Assembly: GCA_032622095.1 (NCBI GenBank)
Contig: CP136061.1
Coordinates: 128,478,754 to 128,542,753, forward strand
DNA length: 64,000 nt
From: Siphonodentalium dalli
Lineage: Eukaryota > Mollusca > Scaphopoda > Gadilida > Siphonodentaliidae
Direction of reading: 5' to 3'
Made by a program: the position numbers and the translations under genes. Under the pieces are notes generated by a model. The model worked only from the letters and a program-made list of their open reading frames with translations. It was not told the origin of the DNA and searched no databases. Below are positions 1-10,710 of this stretch, in pieces (the first letter of the stretch is position 1; each line of letters starts with the position of its first letter).

Positions 1-653
1 TTCTTCATTCTGATATTTTGAAAAGCATACTGATATGAAGTGCTTCGATATCAGCAATTGTGACATGATATTTAGCTACACATCTATAAAATATAACCTC
101 TGTAGAGACAAGAAGTAAATCAACACCCTACATCAGAACCATGTGTGTTGTTACTGTTGTGTAAAGATACAGTAATCCTCAGCAAGCATGTGATTATTTA
201 TATTTTGTATTATGCATGTTTGTTTCCTTCACTAATCAACACTCCTCCCTTATGATTCATGAGAGAGAAGCCACTTATCTGTAATCCGTTAAGCTGAGGC
301 CTAAATGAATGTAATTATCTTAACACTCAAATGACCATTATGTAAGTACTTCTTCCTGCACACAATCCCAATGTAACAAATAAAACAGAACAAGTGAAAA
401 AGTATGAAATCTGTATCACAAAACTCTTAAAGGTCCATGATTCGATTTGAGACAAAAATTTGTCAAACTTTCTTAATACAATTTTCAGCTTACCATTACA
501 GGGCAAAAGTAAAATAGAACAATACTAGAAATCACCATCATTTCTATGACACAGGCATAATGACAATCCACAAAAGTGTCCATCAGTCATAAGTTGAAAA
601 CAAGTACAAACAATCATAATTGAGAATGCTCTGTATAATATACTGCATTTGGG
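1..653. other. AT-rich non-coding stretch left of the assembly gap
   Basis: I see no convincing open reading frame, RNA gene or repeat structure here. If the two selenoprotein K-like exons further right are real, the missing terminal exon and 3' UTR of that gene would lie on the minus strand somewhere between this stretch and 3440, so part of it could be 3' UTR. I could not identify a convincing SECIS element by eye. Confidence 0.4.
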
Positions 654-753
654 NNNNNNNNNNNNNNNNNNNNNNNNNNNNNNNNNNNNNNNNNNNNNNN
701 NNNNNNNNNNNNNNNNNNNNNNNNNNNNNNNNNNNNNNNNNNNNNNNNNNNNN
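654..753. other. assembly gap of 100 N
   Basis: Exactly 100 N, the usual placeholder for a gap of unknown size. The right flank is directly inside a repeat (the hAT-like fragment at 754-1125), which is the likely cause of the break. Confidence 0.99.
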
Positions 754-1125
754 AGTAGTTTCAACCACAGAAATCCCGTGCAAAATAATATCCGTACTCA
801 GCAGTCCCGACATTCTTTGATGTTACCGCGACATTTATTATGTTGCATATAACATCGCTATTTCAATGCACACCAAACATTACGTTGTAGTTTTGGCGCT
901 TTGATTTCAAAGGGTTACGCTGTACTGGTAACACACTGTGCTCAATTGACCCGCTTTTTCACCAGTATTCCTGAGTATTCTGTTTAACCCCCCGAACTCC
1001 CATTGCAGCCGGATTTCTTATGACATATTGCTAATTACTTTTGGTACATGTATGAATCAAACAGATCATCTGCGAGGGGAATGGGTCCGTGGGACGGACC
1101 CGCAGCCGGCCTGGCAGAAACCCTG
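754..1125 (-). mobile_element. hAT-like element fragment cut by the gap
   Basis: The sequence from the gap to about 870 is an inverted, diverged copy of about 17870-17985, both carrying a block around 'GTCGCGGTAACATCAAAG' on one strand or the other. The right border (about 1108-1125) reads as the complement of CAGGGTTTCTGCCAGG, the same terminal motif that bounds the element at 17646-18621. The GGGTCCGTGGGACGGACCC palindrome just inside the end is also shared. CAGGG-type ends are typical of hAT transposons. No transposase is visible. The other end is lost in the gap. Confidence 0.6.
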
Positions 1126-1143
1126 TCTGTATATTATGTTATT

Positions 1144-2012
1144 TGTTTGGATTTGGAAATAAAAATATGTTTACATCAACTAAGGTTGATAACTCAGACA
1201 AAATGAAAATGCAAACAACATCATTGAGCAGCGTTTTGAAAGCATTCATTATGGCAAACCTCCATACCAAATTTTATTCAGATCCGATAACCTGTCCCAT
1301 GACTGAGATATCTGCATGACGAAACCCCCTGTTTGTTAATACTCTTTCCCCCATGTTGGTTCAACAGCATACCGAAGATCATTAAAATTTGACTGACGAT
1401 AACAAAGATATAGAGCTTCAAAGTTGTTATGGACAGACGGACTCACGGACAGAGGGAGCCTATTCCTATATCCCCTGCCAAACTTTGATTGCAGGGGATA
1501 ATACAGAAGGATAAATCTAGATCCGAAAACACAAACAATATTGGCCCCTCTGTTGAAAGGCTTCCTGATAGCTAACCCCACTACCAAATTTCATTCAGAT
1601 CCAATAAGCAATGGCTTATCTAGGTAGACAGACAGAAAAACATCATTTCCCAAACAAAGAAGGATAACTCTAGAATGGGAATCGTGAACATCGTCCCTGG
1701 ACACTCTTTTGATTGCACTCCCGATGGCTAACCTACATGTAACCCACATATACCAAATTTCATTCCAATCCGATTACCATGGCTCAGATATCTACACAGA
1801 TGGACAAAAATATAACAAAATTTTCAAGAAGGATCACTCTAGAAACAAAAATGCGAACATCATTGGCCCCTCTTTTGAGAGAAATTCTGATGACTAACCT
1901 CCACACCAAATTCCATACAGATCCGACAACCATGGCTGAGATATTTGCTCCAACAAACGTGCGACTGACGGCTGCACGTAATCCAGTATACCCGCCCCCC
2001 CCCCCCCCCCCC
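1144..2012. repeat. dispersed repeat with about 165-bp tandem units and a poly-C run
   Basis: A phrase of the type 'aaatgcgaacatcattggcc...accaaatttcattcagatccgataa' recurs about every 165 bases (near 1250, 1530, 1690 and 1840). At 1430-1502 lies a terminal-like hairpin, 'TATCCCCTGC...GCAGGGGATA', shared with the family at 5350-6275. The stretch ends in a run of 18 C (1995-2012), interrupted once just upstream. Short open frames across it are by-products of the repeat. Confidence 0.6.
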
Positions 2013-3440
2013 AATCTTTGAGTTTGGGTTTAATTATTAGAAACTTTGTAGGGACTTCCATGGTTTCATATCTTGGTCCTGGATTTTGATCCAAAGAATG
2101 TACCACCGTTATGTAATTTAAATTTTTAGGCCCGAAAGTTGGTTTAAACATAAAATGTCACTTGAACATGCAAATCCAGAGAGTAAACCAGTAGATACAT
2201 TTCAAGGCCACAGCTGTTTTTTTCCGGGGCAAACAAACAACCAGTACTTGATATTGTTGGCTGATAAAAGCTTGAAGTCATGTTGAGCTACGTTTGTTTA
2301 GTAAAATTTGCATTGCCCTTCAAACAACATCAGATATGAAGTCATACAACAAATGGGATAGTATTGTGAAGAATGAGGAAGTAGATTTGGCTGTAAGCTT
2401 TATATTTATAAGCTGTAAGTTGTAAGCTTATATATGACGTTTCAACAGGTGACCATATCTCATATGCATGTGTCCTTTGGTTCAAAAGAAAATGTTTGCA
2501 TACTTGTTTTATTTTCACGACATGTATAATGCGGAGACCAAGCATGCGGCTGCATGATCTATGGGCTATACATTGTGCATATGATGTCCCGTTTGTGCTT
2601 CTTAGAGGCAGGGAATGTTTACATGCATTTATATTGTTCTGTGTCTATATTATTGAATGAATGGGAATGAAGGGAGTAATATATGTGCATTTAACATTCT
2701 TTTTATAAATGTTCATTAACATTAGTGGTGATCAAGGCATTTTCAACCAAATCTGAGTCTTAGAGGGTCAGCTGCAGATTTGGTGCAATTATACTGAGGT
2801 TCATATATCTATTGGTTCCTCTTTAGAATTACTAATACCTCCCTTGATCACATTTATTTGGTTAATTAAAATTCACTGTTTTGAATATATGTTCTACTCT
2901 TCATATCATTGTCATTTTAAAGCAGGCATCTAATTCTAATTTGATAGCAGCATCTCTGAAATATTATATGTATTGTGTGCAACCACTCATTGCCCCAGTG
3001 TTCAAATTTTACTCAAGCAATATGCAATAAAGTTATTGTTTGTGTAGTTATGCATTGTGTGACTGTGTGTATTTTCGGTTGGTCATGGACTGCTGAAGTG
3101 TGACTGTTTTAATGATAGGATCATCCATCTCTAACCTCGGATGTTAAATTGCCAATAGAGTAGATATTGATCTCTGGTAACTATATAGACCACACAGTCA
3201 ATGAAAAGTTGAAAATGCATTTGTGCTAATCACATGGCCATTTGCCTGTATACAATTGTGCGATAAACTGATATGGATGACCAATCGCCCAAAAACGCGA
3301 GATGGGGATACAATGTCTGGATACACATATGTATTATACAAAAGGCTTTATGCATCTTGCTGCTAGTCTTTGACAGTATTTACATGTACCCCTATCAATA
3401 TCACTTCCGGCATCAGCAGGAAAAAGAAACTGGAGCTTAC
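2013..3440. other. AT-rich intergenic or intronic stretch, nothing recognised
   Basis: No reading frame above background and no clear repeat. If the selenoprotein K-like exons are real, this lies downstream of them in transcript order and would be intron or contain the missing terminal exon. I searched by eye for a minus-strand Gly-Gly-TGA-Gly-Arg-stop pattern and did not find it. Confidence 0.35.
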
Positions 3441-3490
3441 CTGGGCCTCCCCTATATCCTCCCATTCTCCGACGTGGAGGTTGTGGTGGG
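3441..3490 (-). CDS. selenoprotein K-like, internal exon (partial gene)
   Basis: On the minus strand a 50-base exon is bounded by a good acceptor (polypyrimidine CCTTCTTTCAG) and a GTAAGC donor. Read in the phase left by the neighbouring exon at 3954-4009, it encodes PPQPPRRRMGGYRGGP, starting with one base that completes a glycine codon and ending with one base of the next. The proline/arginine/glycine-rich string with RRRMGG matches the cytosolic tail that precedes the Sec-containing C-terminus in selenoprotein K, a small ER membrane protein involved in ER-associated degradation and protein palmitoylation. The terminal exon with Sec-Gly-Arg and the SECIS element were not found in 1-3440. 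The identification is from memory of the family pattern; another small Arg/Gly-rich protein is possible. Confidence 0.55.
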
Positions 3491-3953
3491 CTGAAAGAAG
3501 GACAATATCCACATGAATATCATTGAAGTTAGTATTGTACGCATGTACCGGTATGTCAAAATTCAATGAATGGAAATCACATTCAGCTCCAATAATTAGC
3601 AATTAACCAGAATTAAAGACTTTTTTTGTACAAAATAACGTTTAGCTCCAATAATTAGTAATTGATAACATTTTCTTTTCCAACAAGACAATTAATTGCA
3701 AAAACACGAACAATTTCTACTATTAACCAGCCCATCATGAGCATTCATTTGTTATTAAAGCTGTTCATTTCAATCACTATGCTACATGTATTTCCAGGCA
3801 GAACGGAAATTTATAATTTTACTCCTAATACAAAGTAAAATTTTGTGACCAGTTAAGTTAAATATCGCATTACATGTACGTCACTACATATGCCATCATG
3901 AGCCCAGCATGCGTTGAAATAAACTGAAATAATATTTTGAATAAAAAGCTCAC

Positions 3954-4009
3954 CCTTGTCCTGGTTTGTAGTCACTTGTATAGTTGTTCCCACGCTTAGT
4001 CATGCTGGG
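3954..4009 (-). CDS. selenoprotein K-like, internal exon (partial gene)
   Basis: A 56-base minus-strand exon lies between a T-rich acceptor (TTTTTTTAG) and a GTGAGC donor. Its only frame that joins the next exon without a shift encodes SMTKRGNNYTSDYKPGQ followed by a split glycine codon. In the selenoprotein K family this segment directly follows the single transmembrane helix, and the Lys-Arg-Gly...Ser-Asp-Tyr pattern is what I would expect there. Splice phases of the two exons agree exactly (two bases left over here, one supplied by the next), which is the main evidence that they belong to one gene. The upstream exon with the start and the membrane helix should lie at higher coordinates; I did not find it. 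Confidence 0.55.
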
Positions 4010-4184
4010 CTAAAAAAATATGTATATGTTAATTAACAGTAACTTGCATATAATAGTTTGTGATATTTTATGACAGGATAATATGATATTAATATCACTT
4101 TGTTAAGTCATTCCAGAGCAGACCGGCTAGTAATTCCAGACCATATTTATAAGGTCTGTAACAGTATAATGGAAATGCCTGGAT

Positions 4185-4705
4185 AATGTACAAAATGACT
4201 ACTTAAGGACCATAACTCTATCAAATTTTATCGGACCGGTCCGGTTTTCTAACTCGTCTGAGATATTCTTGGGAGACACCTATATATCAAAATTTCAATC
4301 AAATAGGATGATGTTTGTTAAATTATCGCGCTAACGAGCTGAAAATTTGTGAAAAAATGACTAATTAAGGGCCATAACTCTATTAAATTTTATCGGACCT
4401 GGCCGGTTTTCGAACTAGACCGAGATATTCTTGGGAGACACCTATATACCAAATTTCAATCAAATCGGATAACGTTTGTTGAAGTTATCGCGCTAACTAG
4501 CTGAAAATTCGTGAAAAATGGCAAAGGGCCATAACTCTGTGATAAATGTGCGGACGTGCATGGATATGTACTCACACACCAATTTTTTTTTAAATCCGTC
4601 AATAAACGGTTGAGTTATAAGCAAAACACGTCGCCCGCCCGCCCGTCCGCCCACCGTCCCTCATCAAACTATAAGTCGAGTTTTGGAAAAAAACTCGACT
4701 AATAA
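4185..4705. repeat. dispersed repeat, about 160-bp tandem units, ending in a GTCC-like tract and hairpin
   Basis: Three successive units begin with 'CATAACTCT' (near 4207, 4371, 4531) and contain 'GAGATATTCTTGGGAGACAC' (4259 and 4423) plus 'TTATCGCGCTAAC'. The array is followed by CCCGCCCGCCCGTCCG (about 4633-4650) and a terminal hairpin of AGTCGAGTTTT and AAAACTCGACT (4674-4700). The layout (unit array, cytosine/guanine tetranucleotide tract, terminal hairpin) recurs at 5350-6275 and in other families here. Confidence 0.65.
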
Positions 4706-5345
4706 GAAAGAAAGGTATGGAAGTATTACTGGTGCAGTCTGCTATAGCTTTACAAAGACTGAGATGTTTAATTTACATGTACAATGTATCTGTAAGCATG
4801 TGTCATCATACTTGGTGCAAGGGGAGCAATCCAATATATTCCATGTGATGGTCCAACCACATGGATTGACAAATTCAGAGTAGGCAGGATAACTCTGTTG
4901 TTTGTCAGTCATTTTGCACCGACCCATGTGTTACTCAATTCGATAAACCTAGTCCGTCTCCTTAATTTATGCCTTGAGGTCCAAAATGGTGTTTGCCCTA
5001 ATTATTGATCAAATACAGTGTAATGAATACACATAGGACATATGAGTTTGTCTCCATTATGTTAAACAAGGTTTCATTTTTATATTAGAGAAAGTCGCAA
5101 GAGTCTCCAGGTGCAGGAGAGTTAAACAATTTATCGAATCTTCACGACCATTTCGAATCAAACCAAATGTTTTTATTTCCCATCGAATCGAATATAAAAC
5201 ATTCGCAGGAATCTATTTCATGTCAGGGTAACGCAATATATGGACAGTCACATGTTATTCCATCCACATGTATCCCCCACAAAATTGTGCAGTTGGGGAA
5301 GTGCATTCTCAATAATGTTTGCGTTCTCAGTATGTGATAGACAAG
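4706..5345. other. AT-rich stretch, nothing recognised
   Basis: No supportable coding sequence, RNA gene or internal repeat was seen. Confidence 0.35.
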
Positions 5346-6275
5346 AGGTGGGATTTTGTTAAAATACCTGGCTTGCGAACTCATTTTAGGTACTGGTTAT
5401 AAGAACGAATATACCAAAAATCTTTTAAATCCGTTGACATTTGTGGAAATTAGCCATGTGATGTCGTCCATTTGCACCAAAAATAATAAACAAAGTCCAA
5501 CAACTCTGCTGAAAATATCCGGCCGGACCTGGTTTGTGAACTCGTTCTAGATACTGGTCATGTGAACTCATATACCAAAAATCTTTAAAATCCGTTGACA
5601 TTTGTGGAAATGAGCCCTGGGACATCGTCTATTTGCTATTTGGTAAATTCGACAAAAATAATAAACAAAGTCCAATAAGTCTGCTTAAAATATACGGCCG
5701 GACCTGGTTTACGAATTCATTCTAGGTAATAGTTAGGTGAACTCATATACCAAATATCTTTGAAATCCATTGAGATTTGTGAAAATGAACCCTGTGACGT
5801 CGTCTATTTGCTATTTTGTAAATTCGACAAAAATAATAAACAAAGTCCAATAACTCTGGTAAAAATATCCTACCGGACATGGCTTGCGAACTCATTCTAG
5901 GTAATGGTCAGATGAACTCATATAACAAAAATCTTTTAAATCCGTTGAGATTTGTGGAAATGAGCCCTGTGACATCGTCTATTTGCTATTTGGTAAATCC
6001 GACAAAAATAGTAAACAAAGTCCAATAACTCTGGTAAAAATATCCGGCCGGACCTGGCTTATGAACTCATTCTAGGTAATGGTCAGGTGAACTCATATAC
6101 CAAAACTCTTCGAAATCCGTTGACATTTGTTCAAGTTATGACTCTTACAAATTCAGGACAGACGGACGGATGGACAGACAGACGGACGGACGGACAGAAC
6201 GACCGACAGATGGACGGACCGATGGACAGAACCCATTCCTATATCCCCCGCAAATTTCATTTGGTGGGGGATAAA
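5346..6275. repeat. tandem repeat of about 175 bp followed by GGAC tract and hairpin end
   Basis: The unit marked by GGCCGGACCTGG recurs near 5521, 5696, 5872 (as ACCGGACATGG) and 6046, giving a period of about 175 bases, with a partial copy upstream at about 5360. Each contains 'TGAACTCATATACCAAA' and 'ATCGTCTATTTGCTATTT'. The array runs into a GACGGACG-rich tract (6160-6232) and ends with a short inverted repeat TATCCCCCGC...GGTGGGGGATA (6241-6272). The same hairpin end appears at 1460-1502. Confidence 0.75.
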
Positions 6276-6829
6276 AATAAAAAATGGCTATCGTCAGCCA
6301 TGTTTTTCATTTTAAATTTCCAAAACAATTCTACAATATGGGCTTCAGGGTGTGCCAATGGATTTAAATTTGAAATTCAAGATGGCTGATGGTGGCCATG
6401 TTTTTTTTAAATGATATTCGGAAAAATGTTATGGCTGTCATCAACCGGAAGATCAATATGATCAATATGAAGTTTGGTAACGATCAGATGAGAGATGTGA
6501 CCTGTAGGGTGTGCCAAACGAAATTGTTAACAGATCACGGACGCACAAATGACAACCCATGGCAATACATATACTGGTAGCTCAAAACTTGAACTAGTCA
6601 AGTTGAGCTAAAAACTAATATTATTAGGTGTATTTGGGAGTGAAAATGCCATGTGGCTTTAATTATGAAACAGAGTTCTGTGAATTGTCAATTGAATTGC
6701 TTTATTTCACTCAATCATATAAATTGTATGAGATACAGAGTGAAAAACGTATATACAGAGCTATGTACACAATGTTAGTATGGCCGTTGCGTTTGGCATT
6801 CGAGGTCCACAGGTGTCATTCGTCGTGTT
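6276..6829. other. intergenic stretch, nothing recognised
   Basis: Two partly similar 80-base phrases about 'GGCTG...CAAGATGG' occur at 6286-6400. No coding sequence is supported. Confidence 0.3.
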
Positions 6830-7400
6830 CTACGTCATCATCATCATCATCATTACCATCATCGTCATCGTCATCTTCATCAACAACATCCTCATCATCA
6901 TCTTCATCATTGTCATCGCCGTCGTCATCATCATCATCATCACAATCTTCGTCGTCGTCGCCTTCGTCGTAATCATCATCCTTATTGCCATCATCATCAT
7001 CATCATCGTCATCGCCGACGTCGTCGCCATCATCATCATCATCATCATCACCACTACCACCATCATCATCATACGCGCCATCATCGTCGCGAGTGTTTCA
7101 ACATCAGCATGTATATATTCATTGTCTGTCATCATCATAATAATAATAATCATCATCATCATCACCATCATCATCGCCGTCATCATCGTCGTTGTCATTA
7201 TAGTCATCATCGTCATCATCAACAACGTGAACAACATCATAATCATCCTTCTCATAGTCACAGTAGTCATCGTCTCGTCGCTATCATCGTCCCGTTGCCA
7301 TCATCGTTATCGCGGTTGCATATCATTGTCACCACTATATCATAATAATCGCCAACATCGTCATCGCCATCATCATATTCGTCATATATAGTCGCTGTCT
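6830..7400 (-). repeat. degenerate CAT/CGT trinucleotide microsatellite, probable LINE tail
   Basis: About 570 bases consist almost only of CAT, CGT, CAC and ATT triplets (ATG, ACG, GTG on the minus strand). It yields open frames in several phases coding for Ile/Val, Met/Thr or Ser/His runs that are not genes. The tract begins immediately after the stop codon of the minus-strand LINE at 7407, so it sits exactly where a LINE 3' tail would be. Confidence 0.85.
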
Positions 7401-7406
7401 TTGTCA

Positions 7407-9747
7407 TCAGCTAGGCTTGTCGTTTAGTTTAGTCAATCCTAATTTTGTGAATATGGCAAGCTGTTTCAAAGTGCTTCTGTCTTCACATTGAAGCAAGTCT
7501 ATCAGTTTACTATTACTCGGTTGCTCATGGTATAGTTTTGGTAAGTATTTACAGCGGATGTCGGTCAGTGCCTCGCACGTTAAAGTGAAATGATATTCGT
7601 CCCGACATCTTTAAAACATAGTCGACATATTTGGGATTCCTTATTTGTTGTCTTTTCTTTCTTTTTGTTCTCCTCCCACCGAGAGGTCTCAATTGGGAGT
7701 CTATGATTAGCTGTTCTTAACGTTATAATAGAAAATGCCATGTCTTGGGGAATAATCTTGAGGTATATTTCCAAACTTAACTCATGTTTAAAACTACCGT
7801 AAAATGTCCCCCGCGATGAACTTTCGATATCGTTGCGCCATTGAGTCTCAAATAATTTATTACGTATTTTGCAATAGATTCCTATTTCTAAATGACTAGG
7901 TGGTTTTTGTGACATCCAAATTTGCTCCCAACCGACAGATGCTAAGCTATATTTTATGCAGCTGATCCAGCGTATCGACTTCCCCCGTAGATATGCACTG
8001 CCATCTATGCCTTTTATAACAATATAAAGTTTATGCGCTAATTTGGAACAATGACCTTCAACTAATTTTGACCAGAATGTAAGCATTCTTGCCTGTATAT
8101 TTACTGAAATTGGGTATCTTCCCGTTTCTCCATAAACCATAAAATTTGGTGTAGATGTTTTCATTCGTAATAAATATTTGATAAATTTTCGATGGACTAT
8201 TTCTAAGATGTCAGTATTTTCGAACCCCCAGACTTCACTGCCGTACATCAAGATTGGACCAACCATTGTATCAAACAGTCTAAGCGACAGATCACAGGGC
8301 ATGTTGAGCTTCCCGATTTTATGGAGGAGTGCATACATGGCATTCGTTCCAACTTGACTGATTCTTTGCACCGCCTTACAGAATCGACCATTTCGGAAAA
8401 ATTGTACTCCCAGGTAACAGAAAATATCAACCGTTTCAACACTGGTCCCATTCATCGTGAATTTGTACTCAGTTTGTGACTTTTTGTTACAAAAGATCAT
8501 TATTTTAGTTTTCTCAACATTAACTGTTAATCTCCATGACTCAGTGTAATCCGCGAATGAATTCAATGCCCTTTGCAAACCATCTGGGCTCTCGGCCATC
8601 AGAACGGTGTCATCTGCATAAAGGATGCACAGCAGTTTAAGATATTCGCCGAACTGGTCAAAAAACGAATCTCCAATATCATCAAGGCCTTGTATACCAC
8701 AGTCCGATAGAAAGTCTTCCAGGTTGTTTAAAAATATTGAGAATAGGAAGGGGGATAGGCTCTCTCCCTGCCTCACACCTATGTTGCATGCAAATACATC
8801 TGATGTGGAGTCCCCATTTTTAACACACGATTTAATGCCATCATACATACTTCTGATAATCTTGAACGTTTTTCCTCCAATATTACTTTTCAAAAGTTTA
8901 TACATCAACCCTTTTCTCCAAACCGTATCAAAAGCTTTTCTTAAATCGATAAAGGAACAAAATAACCTCTTATTTCTCAACAAATAAATCTCAATCAACG
9001 AATAGAGTATGAACATATTATCAGTCGTTGAATGATTTGCTCTGAACCCCGCTTGGTTGTCATTTATTAGATGTAATTTATCGGAATATGAATTCAGTCT
9101 GCTGTTTAATACACCTGAGAATACTTTACTCATACAGCTCAATAGAGTGATCCCGCGATAGGAATCAGTATTTCTCCTGTCGCCTTTCTTTTTATATATC
9201 GGCTGTATAAACCCTGAACCCCAACTATCTGGATATTTCCCAGAGTCTAGTATTGCATTAAAAATCTGTTTATAAACTGGCACCATTTATATATACTGTG
9301 TTTGCTTGCTGTATATTCGTTAGTGATTTCATCGGGCCCCGCTGCCTTGCCATTTTTTAGTGATTCGATAACTTTAAGAATTTCGGTTTCTCAGATTTGG
9401 TCATTTAGTCCCTCATCGGTACATTCGTCATAAATTTCTTCCAATAATGTATCTATGTTATCAGTCATATCATCTGCAGTTTCGTTAATAGATTTGAAAT
9501 GTTCTAGAAACTCTTCTATTGGTATCTGTGATCCGCTATCGTCCCTATAATTTCCAGTAGTATGCTGCCGCAGTATTCTCCAAAAGTCTTTAGCCATCGT
9601 GCTTGACCGTAATTCGCGAATGCAATCTTCATTATTTTTGTAGATTTTTTGGTTTATTATTTTTTTATATGCCTTACCCGCCTCTTTAAACACACATTTA
9701 TTTTTACCAGTTTTGTTCCAGGTATACTTTACTCGTGCTTTCTCCAT
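7407..9747 (-). pseudogene. LINE ORF2 remnant: reverse transcriptase
   Basis: The longest intact piece (9286 down to 7580, 568 residues) contains reverse transcriptase motifs: FIDLRKAFD (residues 112-120), VRQGESLSP (171-179) and the catalytic YADD (223-226). Upstream in the same polypeptide, 9747-9391 encodes the linker before the domain (FWRILRQH..., EEFLEHFKSI). That part meets a TGA at 9391-9393, continues in frame through AAGPDEIT and then shifts frame in a TATATA run near 9290. Near 7590 a single-base loss shifts the C-terminal Cys-X2-Cys...His...Cys region to another frame, which runs to a TGA at 7407-7409. Thus at least one nonsense change and two frameshifts disable it. In life it would copy LINE RNA at a nicked target. 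Confidence 0.9.
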
Positions 9748-10454
9748 TGACAGATATCTGTGATCCTATGGTCAAATTTATTCAGAATATCATACCATCT
9801 CAATAGAAACCCTGTTTAGAAAAGACAACACAGAGATACTTTTGTCTCTCATAAAACCTACGGTTTCTGTACATGTACTTACATTTATCATTGTTTGGAA
9901 GCTGGAAAAAAAAAAGAGGAAAAATAAGACAAATCAGCAAGTGGGCATAATAACGCTGTATACTACTGTACATGTACATGTACATGTACCCGTTAGTAAT
10001 TATTTTAGAAGTAGTGAAATTGTGAGTACTTTGTTCATTCTGAGGTTAACCCTTTCTATACTAAATGAATTCTCTATGACACGCAGACTGCGTGACGCAG
10101 TTATACAATTATTCATTGGAATGGTCTCTTATTTGTCTGGAGGAGTTTTCAGGAAAAATAAGCAGACGACAGATAATATAAGTACAGATCAGAGTCCTAT
10201 TTATTGGAGGTAAATGTTCAGATAATAAGCTGTTTGTTGATCTTATTATCCGAGCATTTCCTAAGGGAAACTAATCATCAATGAGTACATGTATTCAGTA
10301 TAGAAGGGGTTGATCAAAGAGATGCAATCTTGGAATGGTACAATTTGTAAAAGCCCTTTCACAATGCACTATTAATTTGTGTAGAATCATCTATAATGAA
10401 AGAGGAAAATATCCATTTTTAAATGGATGCAATGTGAGTGAGAGACTGACAGTC

Positions 10455-10710
10455 CTTCCCAAGCCTGAACTTAGTGTGCTTTGACATTTGCAGAATGAGG
10501 TCCCCGGAGGGTGAATTTAATGATGCTTCAACTGAGTCCTACATGTAGGTCTCCCATAGCAGTTAAGGTCTAAGCTGAAGGAGGTCCCAAGAGCGTGAAC
10601 TTGGTTTGCTAGCTCACTGTGCTGGATAGTGTCACTAAATTCACCATCTGGGGTCCTAATTCTGCAAATGTCACACACAACAGACTTGGTCTTTCCCAGG
10701 AGACAGGAGC
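10455..10710. repeat. short foldback element
   Basis: Two inverted arms of about 45 bases, one around 10480-10525 (TTTGACATTTGCAGAAT...GGTGAATTTA) and the other around 10627-10675 (TAAATTCACC...ATTCTGCAAATGTCA), enclose about 100 bases. There is no coding sequence. It resembles a small inverted-repeat transposable element. Confidence 0.55.

Larger units (their letters stand above)
6830..9810 (-). mobile_element. 5'-truncated non-LTR retrotransposon (LINE)
   Basis: A minus-strand LINE copy consists of the linker region, the reverse transcriptase domain, a C-terminal cysteine/histidine-rich region and a microsatellite tail. Recognisable protein ends around 9747-9810; no endonuclease domain is seen further upstream, so the copy is 5'-truncated, as is usual after target-primed reverse transcription. 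The clade cannot be fixed by eye; a simple trinucleotide tail and the YADD-type reverse transcriptase fit several clades (for example I/Nimb-like or L2-like). The reading frame is broken at several points, so this is an inactive copy. Confidence 0.85.

Noticed and set aside
530-650. SECIS-like fold on the minus strand (ATGA core near 590)
   Set aside because: The stem is weak and the apical adenosines and correctly placed GA partner are missing; needs a covariance search.
6628-7391. Long open frames (Ile/Val-rich 203 codons, Met/Thr-rich 146 codons, Ser-rich 114 codons)
   Set aside because: All arise from the CAT/CGT microsatellite read in different phases; no family resemblance.
9790-9815. 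AAACCCTG at 9808 as an end of the CAGGGTTTCC hAT-like family
   Set aside because: Only eight bases match and there is no partner end or subterminal similarity.
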